A model generated the notes under the pieces. It ran no database searches. It saw nothing but the letters and a program-made list of their open reading frames with translations, and was not told where the DNA came from. The position numbers and the translations under genes were made by a program. DNA of 64,000 nucleotides. Origin: Prinia subflava (lineage: Eukaryota > Chordata > Aves > Passeriformes > Cisticolidae). Below are positions 13,301-25,619 of this stretch, one piece after another. The stretch spans positions 94,285,338-94,349,337 of the forward strand of contig NC_086247.1 of NCBI RefSeq assembly GCF_021018805.1. The letters run 5' to 3'. Within the stretch, counting starts at the first letter, position 1. The number at the start of each line of letters is the position of its first letter.

Positions 13301-14742
13301 ACTGGGGGTTTTTTTATATTTGCACAGGTTACAGAACCACAGCTTAGTTATTCTAACCATCTTAAATGGCATTTTTCCTTTTAGTATACATGCTGAAGAC
13401 ACATAGATGGTGATAAAAAACCAGCATAAATATACATAGTTTGGAAGGGCTTTGTCTCTCACTGTAAGAAAAAAAAAAAGACTTTTATCTTGGTGATAAG
13501 AGGTCTGCTGGGAAATGTAGAAGACAGTTTCATGAGAATGTATTTATTTCAACATACTCCTTTTTTTTTCTCCTGGATGTAGTTATTGAGTATTTGAATA
13601 CAGCAGGTGAGAACACGACTGACCTCCTGAATGGTTTAGGGTCTAAGTATTTCTCTAGAAAGGAGGAGTTGGACTATAAAGAACACACTTTCTGTGAACA
13701 GTTAGTTTCAATGCTGAGTAATTTCATGATCAATCTCCACCTATCTTAGAAGATTTATGCCTAAAAAGGGAAGATCTTGGCCAGAAGAGGGTGCAAAATT
13801 ACCTAGCAAGCCGAGAGATGTTTTTGTGTATTTTAAAGACAACTTTATGGCACACAAAAACATTGAGGAAAAGTAAAAGTTGCAGTATGCTTGCCAGATA
13901 GCTGTCCCTTAGCTGAGAGGAGCTTTCTGCACATCTATACTTTTTGTATCACAAGAGACATCAAGACTGAATGTGATAACACCAAAAGCTGTGCTCACAA
14001 TAAAAAACCTCTCAGTGCTAAAAAAGTTGTTGAGAGGATAACAAATATTGATAAAGTCTTCTGTGCACTACACAGGCTACTTCTGACTGATATATGAATG
14101 ACATGGAATGCACATCTGGGCCTCTTCAGGTGGATTTTAGTCTGTAAAATAAATATTTATATAAGTAGATCTCTCAAAATCTCTGATATTTTGTAACAAT
14201 GTTGTCATAACTCCAAAGTGACATTACGATAACTTTCATCACACTGAGAATATACCTGACAGTACCTTATGACTCCATTGCAAAACTTAAAAATATATAT
14301 ATATTAGAATATAAGATTATATTTGGCATAAATCAGAATGGCAGCCTGCTCCTAAAAAGGTGAACACTGAGGAAACCTACAGGAATGTCTCCATCATGTC
14401 AGAATGACTATGTACTTGGAAAAACATCAAATAATGATTAAGTTGATTCTTGGTTAATTCAATTCTCAAATTGCCAAAATAAGGTTTTTGATTTTTTACT
14501 GCATCATTTATATAAATTGAAGTTACTCGTTGGACTAAAGTGCTAACGATGTTTTGACCTAAGACTCTTCAAAGAGGACGTTGTTTTGAGTTTGACATTC
14601 AGACTTTGAAAGCCTACCTCTTTTGGTGGGATACCTCTACCTTCACTTTATGTGAGAAAGCATTTCAGTGAGAACTGCTTTCAGGGTAGCACCAATTGCT
14701 AATTAATTATCTAGGGGGAGAGAAAAGACAGAACTAATATAC
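10376..14742. other. Long AT-rich unique stretch, no gene seen
   Basis: There are no recognisable retroelements and no exon I can assign. Paired frames at 12399-12650 (minus) and 12412-12600 (plus) are of chance length. The 11.5-11.7 kb part is slightly GC-richer but without a clear signal. Confidence 0.55.
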
Positions 14743-15294
14743 TGTAGTGGTCGGTCCCCACTTGCAGCACTGAGGAAGAGACTTGGAAGAGTAAAATATG
14801 CAGAATTTATTGGTTGAGATAAAACCAGTTTAATAGGAAAAGCAAAAGCAATGCACAAAAGCAAAGAAAAACAGGAAATTAATACACTATTTTGCATGGG
14901 CGGGGAGGTTCAGCCATCTTCAGGAGGGCAGGGCCCTATCATGTGTAATGATTATTTGGGAGTACAAACACCATCACTTCAAATGTCGCCCCTTCCTCCT
15001 TCCTCCCACCACTTTAGTTACTGACCATGATGTCATGTGGTCTGGAATATCCCTCTGGTCAGCTGGGGTCACCTGTCCTGTCTTTGTCTCCTCCCAACCT
15101 CCCAGGCACCCTCACATTCCTTGCCAGTGTTGGCAGTATGGAAAGCAGAATAGGCCTTGGCTCTGTACAAGTCCTGCTCAGCAATAACAAAAACATCTCC
15201 ATATCATCAACCCTGTAGATACACAAATCCAAAACACAGCCCCATACCAGCCACTATGGAGAAAAGTAACTCTATCCCAGGCAAAATCAGCACA
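14743..15294 (-). mobile_element. Endogenous retrovirus LTR, minus strand
   Basis: A 552-bp block begins with TGTAGTGG (14743) and ends with CAGCACA (15294), giving the TG...CA ends of an LTR. Read on the minus strand it opens TGTGCTGATTTTGCCTGGG and passes through ATTAAA (plus-strand 14829-14834), a polyadenylation-like signal, before U5. The wording (a TATTCCAGACCAC-like segment, a TGACATCATG segment and a GCAATAAC segment) matches my memory of an abundant passerine LTR family of the TguLTR5 type. No exact target-site duplication is visible at these boundaries and no internal region is attached, so it is an old solo LTR. Confidence 0.8.
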
Positions 15295-18200
15295 ATCTTT
15301 TTTATCCAACATACCACTATAACGCCAAAAGTATATTTGATGTAACACACCATTTTATTATGGGAAAAAAGAACCTCCTGTAACATATTCTTTCCCTTGT
15401 TTTTATGGTATTTCTCTGGTATAAAAACTAAGAGTGATAACTTTAAAGTTGCATTACAGCAGTGATGAAAAGACAAGTAGATATTAATAAGGCTGTGGCT
15501 GGGATGTTGTTTATCATACAGTATTTACAAAGTGGCTACAGCTGAAGCAGAATAAACCAAGCCAAGCCCTGATTATATGTATGTCCAAGTAATATGTCAT
15601 AGTTTAAGATAAATAAAATACCTTTTGGTTTCTCAGAAAGATTTCTTCAGTAAGTGGAGTACCAGTAATCATGAGCTGCAGGAAATGTTAGCAGTGAATT
15701 GTAAATTCACATAAGGTAAGGGCAAGCAGAGATTTATTTCACTTTCTTTCATAAAGCAGACTCTGGAGGGTTAGTATTAAGGTAACCAAAGATCCTTCCT
15801 GATTTACAGGCAAAAATGTAGTATAGCAAATTTACACTTTTATATCTAGCAGGTGAAAGTTTAAAAGCAGCTCTGTACCCAGAGAAGAAAAACATTTGTA
15901 GAAGAAATGTACTAAGGAAAATGCACTTGAATTTTTATTTCTTCTTGGTACCTTTTTGGTTGTCTTCTGTAGTGGAAGACTGCTGATGAGACTTGTGCCT
16001 TTTCCCCCATGAGACCCTAGGCAAAAATGCTGTCATTTAAAGTGCATCTACCTCAGCATTAACCAGTGGCCATCACAAAGGAAAAAATAAAAGGACTGGT
16101 TGTCCTGAAGTGTTCTAGCAGTGTTGTTGTTGTTTTCCTGGAAAACTCATAATTTCTGAGAACAAGGACTTAGAAACCCTCTAGAAATGATTTTACTCTC
16201 CAGTTTTAGGTTATGTCTATGTCTTTTGATGGTTCGGTATATGAAGGAGTAGGAAATAAGAAGACTTGCATAAATCAGTAGTTTCTGATGCTAAAAGTAT
16301 ATAATACAAAGATGTGTCAATCTGTACTGAAGTTGAACACTCAGCCTCCAAAGAGATCAAATCCTACCACGACATCTGTTCTGAAATAGAGCTCCATGTA
16401 ATGAACGGGCAAGAGGTACTTAATCAGTGGCTTACTTTGCATAGGTAGGTATCAATCCAGCATGCTGTTGTTTTTCCCAAGTATATTTTTCTTGGATGGG
16501 GAAGAGGATTTGTAATCACACATCCTTGTATGTGATTTCCTATCAAGCTGATCCCACAGAGCAGATGCTATCACTATCCGCAGCCTGTGGATTTAGGTTC
16601 AGATCTTTAAAGTCGTCTGAGTAAATAAAGTAACAGGAAGGGATCAAGAGGGGTTTACATACAGTGCCTCTTTTGAAGTCATACATCATGTAAAATTTCT
16701 CTCAACAGGAGTCACATTGTTGCCAAATCCTACCTCATCAATTTTAAGCTTGACTCCCAGTTCCTTGAAAAGACACTGGCTATGTGTTGGTAGTTTTGCA
16801 TTGCAGAGTTGCAATCTTCTCACAGGATCTGGGCTTTACAACTAGAGATTGTGAGGACTGATAACAGTGACGCGTTGCCTTTTTCGGCTCAGTGTACTAG
16901 AATGTTATCTGTCTGATCCTGAGAATGCATGTGTTACTTGCACGCTTCTTTCCCTCTTTTTTTGGTCAGGTGTTTTGTGTCCAAGACAGACTAAGCTGAT
17001 GTTACTCCTCAGGCACTTCCAAGGCACCCCTAGTGCCCTGTCTCTCTCTGTCTCCCTCTTGCTCATTACAGGCTTAGAGAAGTAAGCTCTGCTCTTCCCT
17101 TGGCTCCATTTCCCCGGGGTTCTTGCATGTGGAAAACAGCTTGTGCTTGGAAGGGCTCCAGGGTTGCTTGCTTGCCTGCCCCATTGAGAGCTGCCACTTT
17201 TGATCTTTCCCTGTGTGCAATACAAGCACGGGGCACACACGAAAGTGCATTTCATGCATCACTGTCCAAGAAACACAGTGGAGAAACTTTTGGAAGGCAA
17301 AAAGTTCTTGTCATGAATATGTGTCCTACTTGGAAAAATATTCCATGGTACCACACACCATTTATTTTTCTTCTCTGTATAGTCAGTACTGATCTTCATT
17401 CTGCAAGTTCTCACTCTTCAGGAAACAGGGACTGCTTGGCCTGTACTGCTTCTGCTACTCTCTGAGGATATTCTTTGCCAGACTGCAAGGGATGTCTTTC
17501 CAAGCTGAAATGCTTTCTTCAAACAGAAGAAGAATGCATGGGCCTGCTCCCTGCTACACATGTACATTGTGTTAATACTTGTGAGCACTGGCCCTGAAAC
17601 AGAATCAGAAGAGTAACATAAAATAAAGAAAATTTATAACATTTTTAAAATCCTGTTTCTGCTTGTAACCTCTCTGAATCCTTGAATATGTTTTGGCGAT
17701 GAAACAACAAATAACTTTCCAATTTTTAAGTTACTTGACTCATGGTGAGGTAGGGAATAGACGAGTTCTTATATGTTCTGCATGACAAATTAGGACCCAG
17801 GTCTGAGGGCTCCATCCGGGACAGAAGCTGTCTGTAGTGCAGGCCCAAGGCCCATCCAGAAGAGAGAGTCAGAGAAGGACACAACTACAACATTCCTCAG
17901 GCAGAGACTGAATTCTCCAGGGAAATGAACAAGTATTTTTCATCTCAGAAAGTTTTGCAACCATTTAATTCTAGAGCACCTCTTGCTGCACACTGAGGGC
18001 TCCATCTTTGAGCCAAGATCTTTGATGCCGTAGTGTCAGAGATGAAGGAGTTTTCCACCCTGTGGAAGCCCAGCTAAACTGGATAAACAGAGGACTCTTA
18101 TCAAATCCACAGTATCCACATAATTTTTGCAAATGTGCTTAAGTGGACAAGTGATCTCAAGACAATCCATAGCTCTCACCCCCATCAGAAGGTACATACT

Positions 18201-18359
18201 TCCTTCAAAAACAGTGAAGAGCCAATGCCCAGGCTGACAAAATTGCCTCTTCTGTCCTTTCTACAGCACAGGGCTGGCAAGAAATGTCATCAAGGATTTC
18301 CTCTAAAACTAATGGTAGGGAAAGGAGGGAGCAAGAAGAATCACATCTAATCATATAAA
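15295..18359. other. Unique DNA, no gene seen
   Basis: This is AT-rich and mostly featureless. Overlapping frames at 16905-17465 on both strands (up to 121 codons) show no domain. A 14-bp word CTGAGGGCTCCATC occurs twice (17803 and 17993), but no larger duplication surrounds it. Confidence 0.5.
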
Positions 18360-19085
18360 AAAGAATAGAATAATTGAGTTCAAAGGGACCTACAATGATC
18401 ATCATGTCCAAATGTCTGACTACGTCAGGGCTGACCAACAGTAAAAGCATATTATTAAGGGTGTCAAACAAAATCCTCTTCAACACTGACTAGCTCAGGA
18501 CATTGATAACCTCTCTTGGAAGCCTGTTCCAGTGTTTGATCACCCTCTGGGTAAAGAAATACCTCCTCATATGCTCATATGCATCATCTGCTGATGGATG
18601 CAGCTTTGAGCCATTCCAGTGCACCCTGGCTCCAAATCTGAGGAAGAAATCATCACCTCCCTCTCTTCTTGCCCTTCTCAGGAAGGTAGAGACCAGAGAG
18701 GTTGCCCTTCAGCCTCCTTCTCACCAAACAAGAAAACCCCAGTCCTGAGCTGCTCTTCACAGGATACCCTGCCAGCCCCTTCCACAGCTTTGGTGCCTTC
18801 CTCTGGATGCATTCAGGGACCTTCACGTCCTTTTGAAATTGTGGGGCCCAGAAGCATACAACATTCAGGATGAGGCCACACCAACAGCAAGTACAGCAGG
18901 ATGATCCTTCTTTGGAGTGGCTGGTGAAGCTGTGTTTGATCCATCCCAGGACATGGTTTGCCTCCTGGGCTGCCTGGGCACCCACTGCTGACTCCCATTG
19001 AGCCTCCTGCCAGCCAGCACCCTCAGACCTCTTCTGCAGGGCTGCTCTCCAGCCACTCCTCACCCAATTTAGACTTGTGCTCAGA
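18360..19085 (-). mobile_element. CR1 LINE, 5'-truncated, minus strand
   Basis: From left to right this is the reverse complement of a CR1 3' region. It shows the tail (AATGATCATCATGTCCAAAT near 18395), the CTGTTCCAGTG segment (18524), the CACCCTCTGGGTAAAGAAAT segment, and then the 3' open-frame part, where the minus strand reads AGGAGGCTC and similar CR1 words up to about 19085. It is frame-broken and truncated. The 136-codon minus-strand frame at 18653-19063 is part of this element. Confidence 0.92.
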
Positions 19086-19586
19086 AATCTGGGAAAATGT
19101 TATCCTAAGTGCAGTAGTAGGGACACCTGAAACATCAAGTCAATCTCAAAATTAGTTTTCCTTTTGGATAGCTACTTAATGATAATGAACTGTGAAAAAG
19201 TTCAGATTCTCCTGGCACTTTAGATGCAATGAGATTTTAAGTTCAAGTTATTATATATGTGATTATCACACAAAAATGTAACATTAGCATCTTAGATAAT
19301 AAAAGTTAAATAATCACCTTCACAAGAAAATAATATGACAGATAATAAATAATTCTTCCGTCTCTTTATGTTTTGTAGGATATTTAGGTCTTTCAGATGA
19401 TGGACTTGTTAAAACAATTCTGCATCTCACATTGAAAAACATGTTGTCTAGACTGATAATAGAAATTATTTGCTCCAGTCGTCACTCTTTTACGATTCTC
19501 TGAGCATAGCTTGGTTAAAATAAAAGCAGCCCTTAGACCTAACCCTTTGTTAGAATAGAAGCACACACTCTAAACCAATTTAGTAT
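19086..19586. other. AT-rich unique DNA, no gene seen
   Basis: Nothing recognisable lies between a CR1 and a solo LTR. Confidence 0.55.
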
Positions 19587-19591
19587 AGTGC
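19587..19591. repeat. Target-site duplication (left), AGTGC
   Basis: AGTGC here is repeated exactly at 20211-20215, on the other side of the LTR. Confidence 0.8.
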
Positions 19592-20210
19592 TGTGCTGGT
19601 TTGAAAGCAAAACCAGTGAGACTCCAAGTCAGAAATACAATTTAATAGCAAAAGAAGAAACAAACAACAAAAAAGGTAAAAATAAAATAAAATAAATGCA
19701 ATAGTACAAAGGACCACTGACAGAGTCAGAATACAAACCTGACATCCTGTTGGTCAGGGTGTTAGAAGCAGTCCAAGATAAGTCCTCCTGGAGTGACAGA
19801 TGTGGCTCCATTGGAGTAGAGATGATCCTCAAGAAAGGGTCCACTCATCCTCTGGGAATATAGTGGAAACTGGCTCTCTTGGTGTTTGGGATTGCTGGTT
19901 TTATCCCGGTGGAAAGGCTTTGGCTCCTCCCACTGGGTGGAGCATCTCACAATGGAATAAGGTAATGTTATCAGTCCTGTGAGAGGCCTTAAATGGCCCA
20001 TTCACAGGTGATATCCCTCTGAGCAGGGTGGGTGGAGGAAGAGATAAGAAGGCACTGCCTTATCTGGTGTTATCAGTTGTCCCATTAACAGAAGGCATCT
20101 GCCCTCTTTGTCCCCTAGAGTTACAAGAGATAAAGAACAATATCTCCCAACTGACTTCAACAGATGAAAATAGAATACACATTTTTGGTTACATTTTTCA
20201 ACCCGAGACA
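19592..20210 (-). mobile_element. Solo endogenous retrovirus LTR, minus strand, with 5-bp TSD
   Basis: A 619-bp block begins TGTGCTGGTTTGAAA and ends CCCGAGACA, giving TGT...ACA ends, and is flanked on both sides by AGTGC. On the minus strand it has a TATA-like GATAAAAC (plus-strand ~19896-19903) and an ATTAAA signal (plus-strand 19641-19646) close to its end. No internal retroviral sequence is present. The element is therefore a solo LTR left by recombination between two proviral LTRs. A 5-bp duplication would fit an ERVL-type or similar integrase, but class is not settled from this alone. Frames inside it are not genes. Confidence 0.88.
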
Positions 20211-20215
20211 AGTGC
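20211..20215. repeat. Target-site duplication (right), AGTGC
   Basis: This is an exact copy of 19587-19591 and marks the right edge of the retroviral insertion. Confidence 0.8.
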
Positions 20216-23200
20216 TTTTCAAGTAGCAGTGGCCTCAGAAGAATTTAATCAATGAAGGAAGATGCTAAGAAGACAGTATGTTACTGAACCTAAATAAGGC
20301 TACTATGCCACAAGTTCTTGGAGACAACATTTTGCTGCAAAAGTGAGTTACTTACAGGAGCAATGGTTACACTCGGTGTAGCTGTAGTGCCTTCAAGAAG
20401 CTGCTTGCTTTTGGTGCAGGCAATATTTACTAGAGATGTATTGCAGAAAATACTGATGTGTGAAGCAAAGGGAAAGTGATATGTCTAAATGCAGATATAT
20501 ACCTAATAGCCACTGGAAAATTAAGTAATATATCTCTGCTCAAAAGCAGAGGCTATCCACATATTCATCCTGAGTTAACAGTTCTGGAGCCTGACTGGAG
20601 GCAGTGTTTACTCATGATTCCCAAGTTACAGGAGTTGCCAATCAGAAGGAGACCATTAACCCCTGAGGAAATAGTTTACTGGGGAATTCACAAAGCAAAA
20701 TGACCAGTAGCTTGAATCAGAAGGCTTCCCTTTGGTATTCATTCATAGACAATGTTCATTTAGCACTCCCTGTAAAATGTGATGCTTTATAGGTGGTGAA
20801 GGTTGTTTCCTTTTCTGCTTTTGTTATTGAAATACTAATTGGTTATCATTTCAAGGTCCTCCCCAGTACCTTTCAAACACTTTTCCATCGTTACATCTTC
20901 ACTTACTTAGTATACTATACCAAAATTCTCAGAACATGTAATAAAATCCTACTCATTACTGGGTTAATTTATTAATGAAGCCGTTTTCCTTATAAGGGTC
21001 TGCTGCTCTCAGTAGGTCAAAGAGCAGTTTCCCTAAATGCTAAAATTGCCGTATACAACTGTCCTCACATTTCTTCTGAGTTTAAAACTGGATTCCAGCT
21101 AATAGATTTCTATCTTTGTTTGTGGTAGAAGTAGATAGTTGGAATCTTATTTTCTGTCAGAAGTCCTGTTCTCACCTGCTTAAGTCCAAAGTTCACATTT
21201 GTAGTTGACAGAAGATTTTATAACAGTTTATTTAATGTCTATGTTTCTTATAGTGAGAAAAAGAAAGTTAATTTCACTGTATATGAAAACCAACAAAAGA
21301 TGGCAAACAGCATGAGTAATGGCTAAAATGTTGCAATTTAAATATCTAGGAGATAAGCACCAGCATGAAGAAAACTAAGCATATCAAATTTTGTTATGCC
21401 TTTAGGGATAGGCAAGTTTTTCTCTTCCATATAAAACTTTATATAAAACTCTGCTATTAAGACATCATTGTTATATTTCCTTTTTAAAGAGATGAGTTTT
21501 ATAAATGTAGATTTTTGGGGGTTTGGGATTATAGGTTTGTTTTTTTTTTTCCTTACTACAACTGTCTGCACACAAAAGAAGCCTAGAAGAATAGAAAGCA
21601 AATTACTAGCTGATTTTGACAAGTAATCCTCACATCTTAATAATTTTAAAACTTTTAGAATACACTTGAAGCAATCTGACCTCCAGAGATGCATTTCATG
21701 CAGTTCAGAGAAGCCTTCATCTTGCTTGTGCACACATGAAAATCCCATTGCAGGAAAGACATGCAGACTTACTAAGGCTAATATTAATTTTATAGCATAT
21801 GTCTCTTACCTATTATTTCACTGTTGATTTTCTCCATGTATAATTGCTCTGTAGGAAGTTGCAATTTAGGATATGATAAAGTAAAGGAATAATCTTTGTT
21901 GTTCAAGTTTCCCAAGTGATTTTTCATTGTATGGACTTAGAATTTTGATACTGCAACCCTAAAATGTAGAATATTTTAAAGAACTTTCCATGCATTTTTG
22001 ACTGCAAATAATATTCAGTTTTTGTAAAAGGGCTAGATAAGATTGACTGCCTTGGATTCTTCTTTGGTTTTTTAATTAATTCAAAGTAAGATCTGTCTAT
22101 TGGGATTGCAAACCAGAGAAACTATTCTAATTGTTCTTATCTTCTTATAGTCCATAGCTATATATGGATTTTAAAATGTGGGTTTTGTGCACTAGTTGCT
22201 GACCCATTGACTTCTAGGAAGGGCTCTCATCAGCTTCATTAGGTGTTGGGTTAAGCCAATAGTAAGGCCATGAATGCAAAATCACCGGACACAGTTTCAA
22301 AATTCGTAACAAAAATCCTCTGAGATTTCGTTATTTTTTTCATTAACAGTCTGCTCTCCATGTTCTTGTGGTGTGAAGAAGTAGTGAAGCTGACTACCGG
22401 GGATCAGGAGATTTTTATGACCTTTTCTTTGTTATTTTCCTTCTCATACTTCATTTTCTTATTGATGACTCTTTGCTCAGGAGACTAAACTAAGACAGAC
22501 AATGTACAATAAGCCTGGTGCTTGGTAATAAAAGACTGCAACAAAGAGAAGCCATCCTTGTGTTTAGAATTGACAGTCATGATCCTTTTATCCCACTAGG
22601 ACTAGCTGTTTTCTTTCTGCATTCAGCTTTTTCTGAATGAGAATGGTCTTCATAGGCAAACACACATGCCAGCAGTTATCCTGTGTTTCAGACCAAATTC
22701 TGCAATCACAGATCCAGTTCCCAAAATCACATTTTGCTCCATCTTCTTGAGGACAGAGCTGATGGGCTACAGCAGTCTTTACTCCCATCCCTTGCTGTTC
22801 TATTATGTGATTTTGGTGTTCAGAAGCCACTGTTGAAATACACCACCACAGAAGAGTTGAAGTATCTGTAAATGGGAAGGAAAAACAAAATAGATCCTGA
22901 TGTTTTCCTGGTGCTTCAAAGTGTGTGTGCTTTACAAAAATAGATAAACATCAAATCCCATGTGTATAGAGACACCTCTGCTTTGTATTCTAGGCTGGTT
23001 TTCTTAAGATTCTTCTGTGTCTCTTTAGCAAAGAAATCTACTGCTGTCCCGTGAGTTTTCCTTAGAACATTCAAATCTTGCCCATGTTGAAATTATATTT
23101 TATCATCTATTATATTACCAAATTAAATGTGTATTTTTCTATGTAAAACAGAGGCAGGTGCAGCTCTAAGAAACCTTGCTCGTTCTTGGATTTCTACATT

Positions 23201-23600
23201 TTCTTTATGTACTAAACATGAAAAAAGCTCTAAAAAGTAAAATGAATGAAAAATATTACAAAATAATAAAAGTCTAGTGCTTTAAACCCCCCACACTGCA
23301 ATTGAGTACAATTGAGTAGAATTCCAACAAGCCACAGGTGTACGCCATATGCATAGGTGCAAATGTGATTATGAGAAGTCTGATGACAGTTCTGGGTCCA
23401 CAAAGCATTCATCTCAATATAAACATCTGTTATGTATTCAAGGCAAAACTGTGCAGAATATAGAGCTATAATTGAGGATTTAAATGCGGAGATATCAGGA
23501 AACTCCAGGTTATTGCCCCAACAGGAACTCAGATTTGATCACATTATAAAAAGATAGGTTTTTTTATTAGTGTACATGATGTTAGGCTTCATGCCTTATT
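20216..23600. other. Unique DNA, no gene seen
   Basis: No retroelement is recognised. A 75-codon plus frame (20476-20703) and a 136-codon minus frame (21338-21748) have no family resemblance. The 22240-22560 part is repeat-free and keeps CpGs (ACCGGACAC, TACCGGGGAT), so it may be a weak candidate regulatory block, but motif support is thin. Confidence 0.45.
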
Positions 23601-23619
23601 ATACTGAGATGGAATTGCT

Positions 23620-23885
23620 TCAGCTCAACAGAGTGTAGGGACTACTGACTTGGAGTGATGCACTTATTTCTCAATTATGGGACTGATGCACTCTTCTGGC
23701 AGAGGGGCTCTAATGAGCTGGGCTGTTGTTAGCTGTCAATATACATTGTGTAAATCCTGTGGTTTGATTGGCTGCTCTCTGCTATAAACCAGCAATAAAT
23801 ATGATGTGCCCAACTTCTGTATTCCACTGCTGACAGCTGAAGTTGCCAAATTCTTTGCATTACATATAAAAGACCCTGTTATCAG
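23620..23885. promoter_or_regulatory. Candidate regulatory block with CCAAT and TATA words
   Basis: A reverse-oriented CCAAT box (TTGATTGGCT, 23764-23773; reverse complement AGCCAATCAA fits the NF-Y consensus) lies about 95 bp before a TATAAAAG (23865-23872). An octamer-like TTTGCAT lies at about 23854 and TGTCAATA at about 23735. The block is repeat-free. It could be an enhancer or a weak promoter of an unannotated transcript. No coding frame follows the TATA word. Confidence 0.3.
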
Positions 23886-24622
23886 ATGCCTATAATTTGG
23901 CCAAACTTTAGCTGTTCAGGATTAAATTTCCTGTGCCTTGTGTCTGCCTTTAGGCGAGTGTCCTTTTTAATTTCTTCTAAAACCATTTCTGAGAAAGAAA
24001 TAAGGGGAAACTATATTAACCACATAAGGTCTCTTCACAGTTCTCTCTTCACTTCTTGCTGCATTTCCAAAAGTACAGCCTGAAAGGCAAAAAAAAGTCA
24101 GGCTAAACTGCTGGCAACTGTAAACCTTGGCTTTATGCAGTTGAGAAGCCTGGGACAAGAGAGGGTATATAATCTTTCTTATTTTCTTTGGCATTTTTAT
24201 TCTTCTAATTCCAGATCAGTCACATGTAAACAGGACTAAAGACTCACTCCTATGTCAGATCAAATAGCTTTTCACAGTATCAATCTTCCTGAGATATCAA
24301 CAGTACATATATGGTTTTTGTGGGATTTTTTTAACAAATATTATAAGAGCAATCCTCTTAGCACCAAGGTGTCTCAGACTAAAGGCTTACTGTGCCCTCT
24401 CAGATACAATAGCTCAATATCACTAATAATCGGAAAAGGAAAAATTACACCAATATGTCCCTTTGGAAGACTGAAGTGTCTTTATGCTTAATAGCTGAGG
24501 TTTGGATCACTGTTTTAGTCCGTTGTGATTTGGACCTCTATTCTAATGAAAGTATATAATGAAAAATAATGATTGTACAAATATCACTGAGAGGTGAATC
24601 TTTTGAGAAGAATAAAAATGTG
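23886..24622. other. AT-rich unique DNA, no gene seen
   Basis: There is no recognisable feature before the large microsatellite. Confidence 0.55.
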
Positions 24623-24944
24623 CCTTCCTTCCTTCCTTCCTTCCTTCCTTCCTTCCTTCCTTCCTTCCTTCCTTCCTTCCTTCCTTCCTTCCTTCCTTCC
24701 TTCCTTCCTTCCTTCCTTCCTTCCTTCCTTCCTTCCTTCCTTCCTTCCTTCCTTCCTTCCTTCCTTCCTTCCTTCCTTCCTTCCTTCCTTCCTTCCTTCC
24801 TTCCTTCCTTCCTTCCTTCCTTCCTTCCTTCCTTCCTTCCTTCCTTCCTTCCTTCCTTCCTTCCTTCCTTCCTTCCTTCCTTCCTTCCTTCCTTCCTTCC
24901 TTCCTTCCTTCCTTCCTTCCTTCCTTCCTTCCTTCCTTCCTTCC
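24623..24944. repeat. Perfect (CCTT)n tetranucleotide microsatellite, 322 bp
   Basis: About 80.5 uninterrupted CCTT units (AAGG on the minus strand) with no visible substitution. All of the strand is polypyrimidine, and the four-base period creates mirror symmetry. Four long frames crossing it (120-145 codons, PSFL or EGRK repeats) are products of the repeat and not proteins. Confidence 0.98.
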
Positions 24945-25619
24945 ATTTGTTCACAGAAGGATGGAGGTGTTTCTAGGCTTGCCAGTGAATGCCAGCTGAT
25001 GTTCTCTTTGGTGAAAGAATATCACCCTTGAGAGTAAGACTACAACCCATACCCTTAGCAGTGGAAACACAGTGGCAGGGAAGCTGCACTAAACTGTGCT
25101 GGTTAAGGCTCTAATTTTGTGAGGTTTTACTTTGACACCACAAAAATCAGCCCCCTCCAAAAAAAAAAAAAAGTGCAAAATTCTCCTAAACTCTTACCTT
25201 AAGGAAAAATAAAAGTGACATTTTTTACCAAGCTTTTCCAGGAGAAAAATAACCAACTTTAACCCCTCAGGCATTATTCAGAGAAGATTTCCCTCCCTCC
25301 CCCGTACCTCCCCCATGCACACATCCGTGTATCTTTGTGAACCAAGTAGAAATTAAAGCAGAATTTGAGTCTGTGTAATGAAATCTATTTTTTCCTCAAA
25401 AAAGCCTGTCACCTTACAAATGCAAACTCTTTCTAGTAATTTTTCCTTTCATTTTGTTTCTTTCCTGTGCTTTTTCCTTCCCCCCCTGCCCTTTTTACTC
25501 TCTCTCTCATTCTCTCGTAAGAGGAATGAAAAGAGTTCTTTAACCAAACAAATGTAAATACGTAAGTGGTAGGGATTTTTTTAAAAGTATGTTTTTCAGT
25601 TCATCTAACAAAGACATAT
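24945..25619. other. Unique DNA with pyrimidine-rich patches, no gene seen
   Basis: Imperfect C/T-rich patches occur (25290-25315 and 25478-25520). No exon or retroelement is recognised. Confidence 0.5.

Noticed and set aside
14743..15294. Target-site duplication around this LTR
   Set aside because: The flanks (TATAC on the left, ATCTT on the right) do not match, so none is claimed.
17803..18006. Repeated 14-bp word CTGAGGGCTCCATC, considered as LTR edges or a duplication
   Set aside because: The flanking sequence is not duplicated and there are no TG...CA ends.
18619..19063. Frames of up to 136 codons on both strands
   Set aside because: They are remnants of the minus-strand CR1 reading frame and its antisense.
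24538..25031. Four frames of 120-145 codons with PSFL or EGRK repeats
   Set aside because: They are translations of the CCTT microsatellite.
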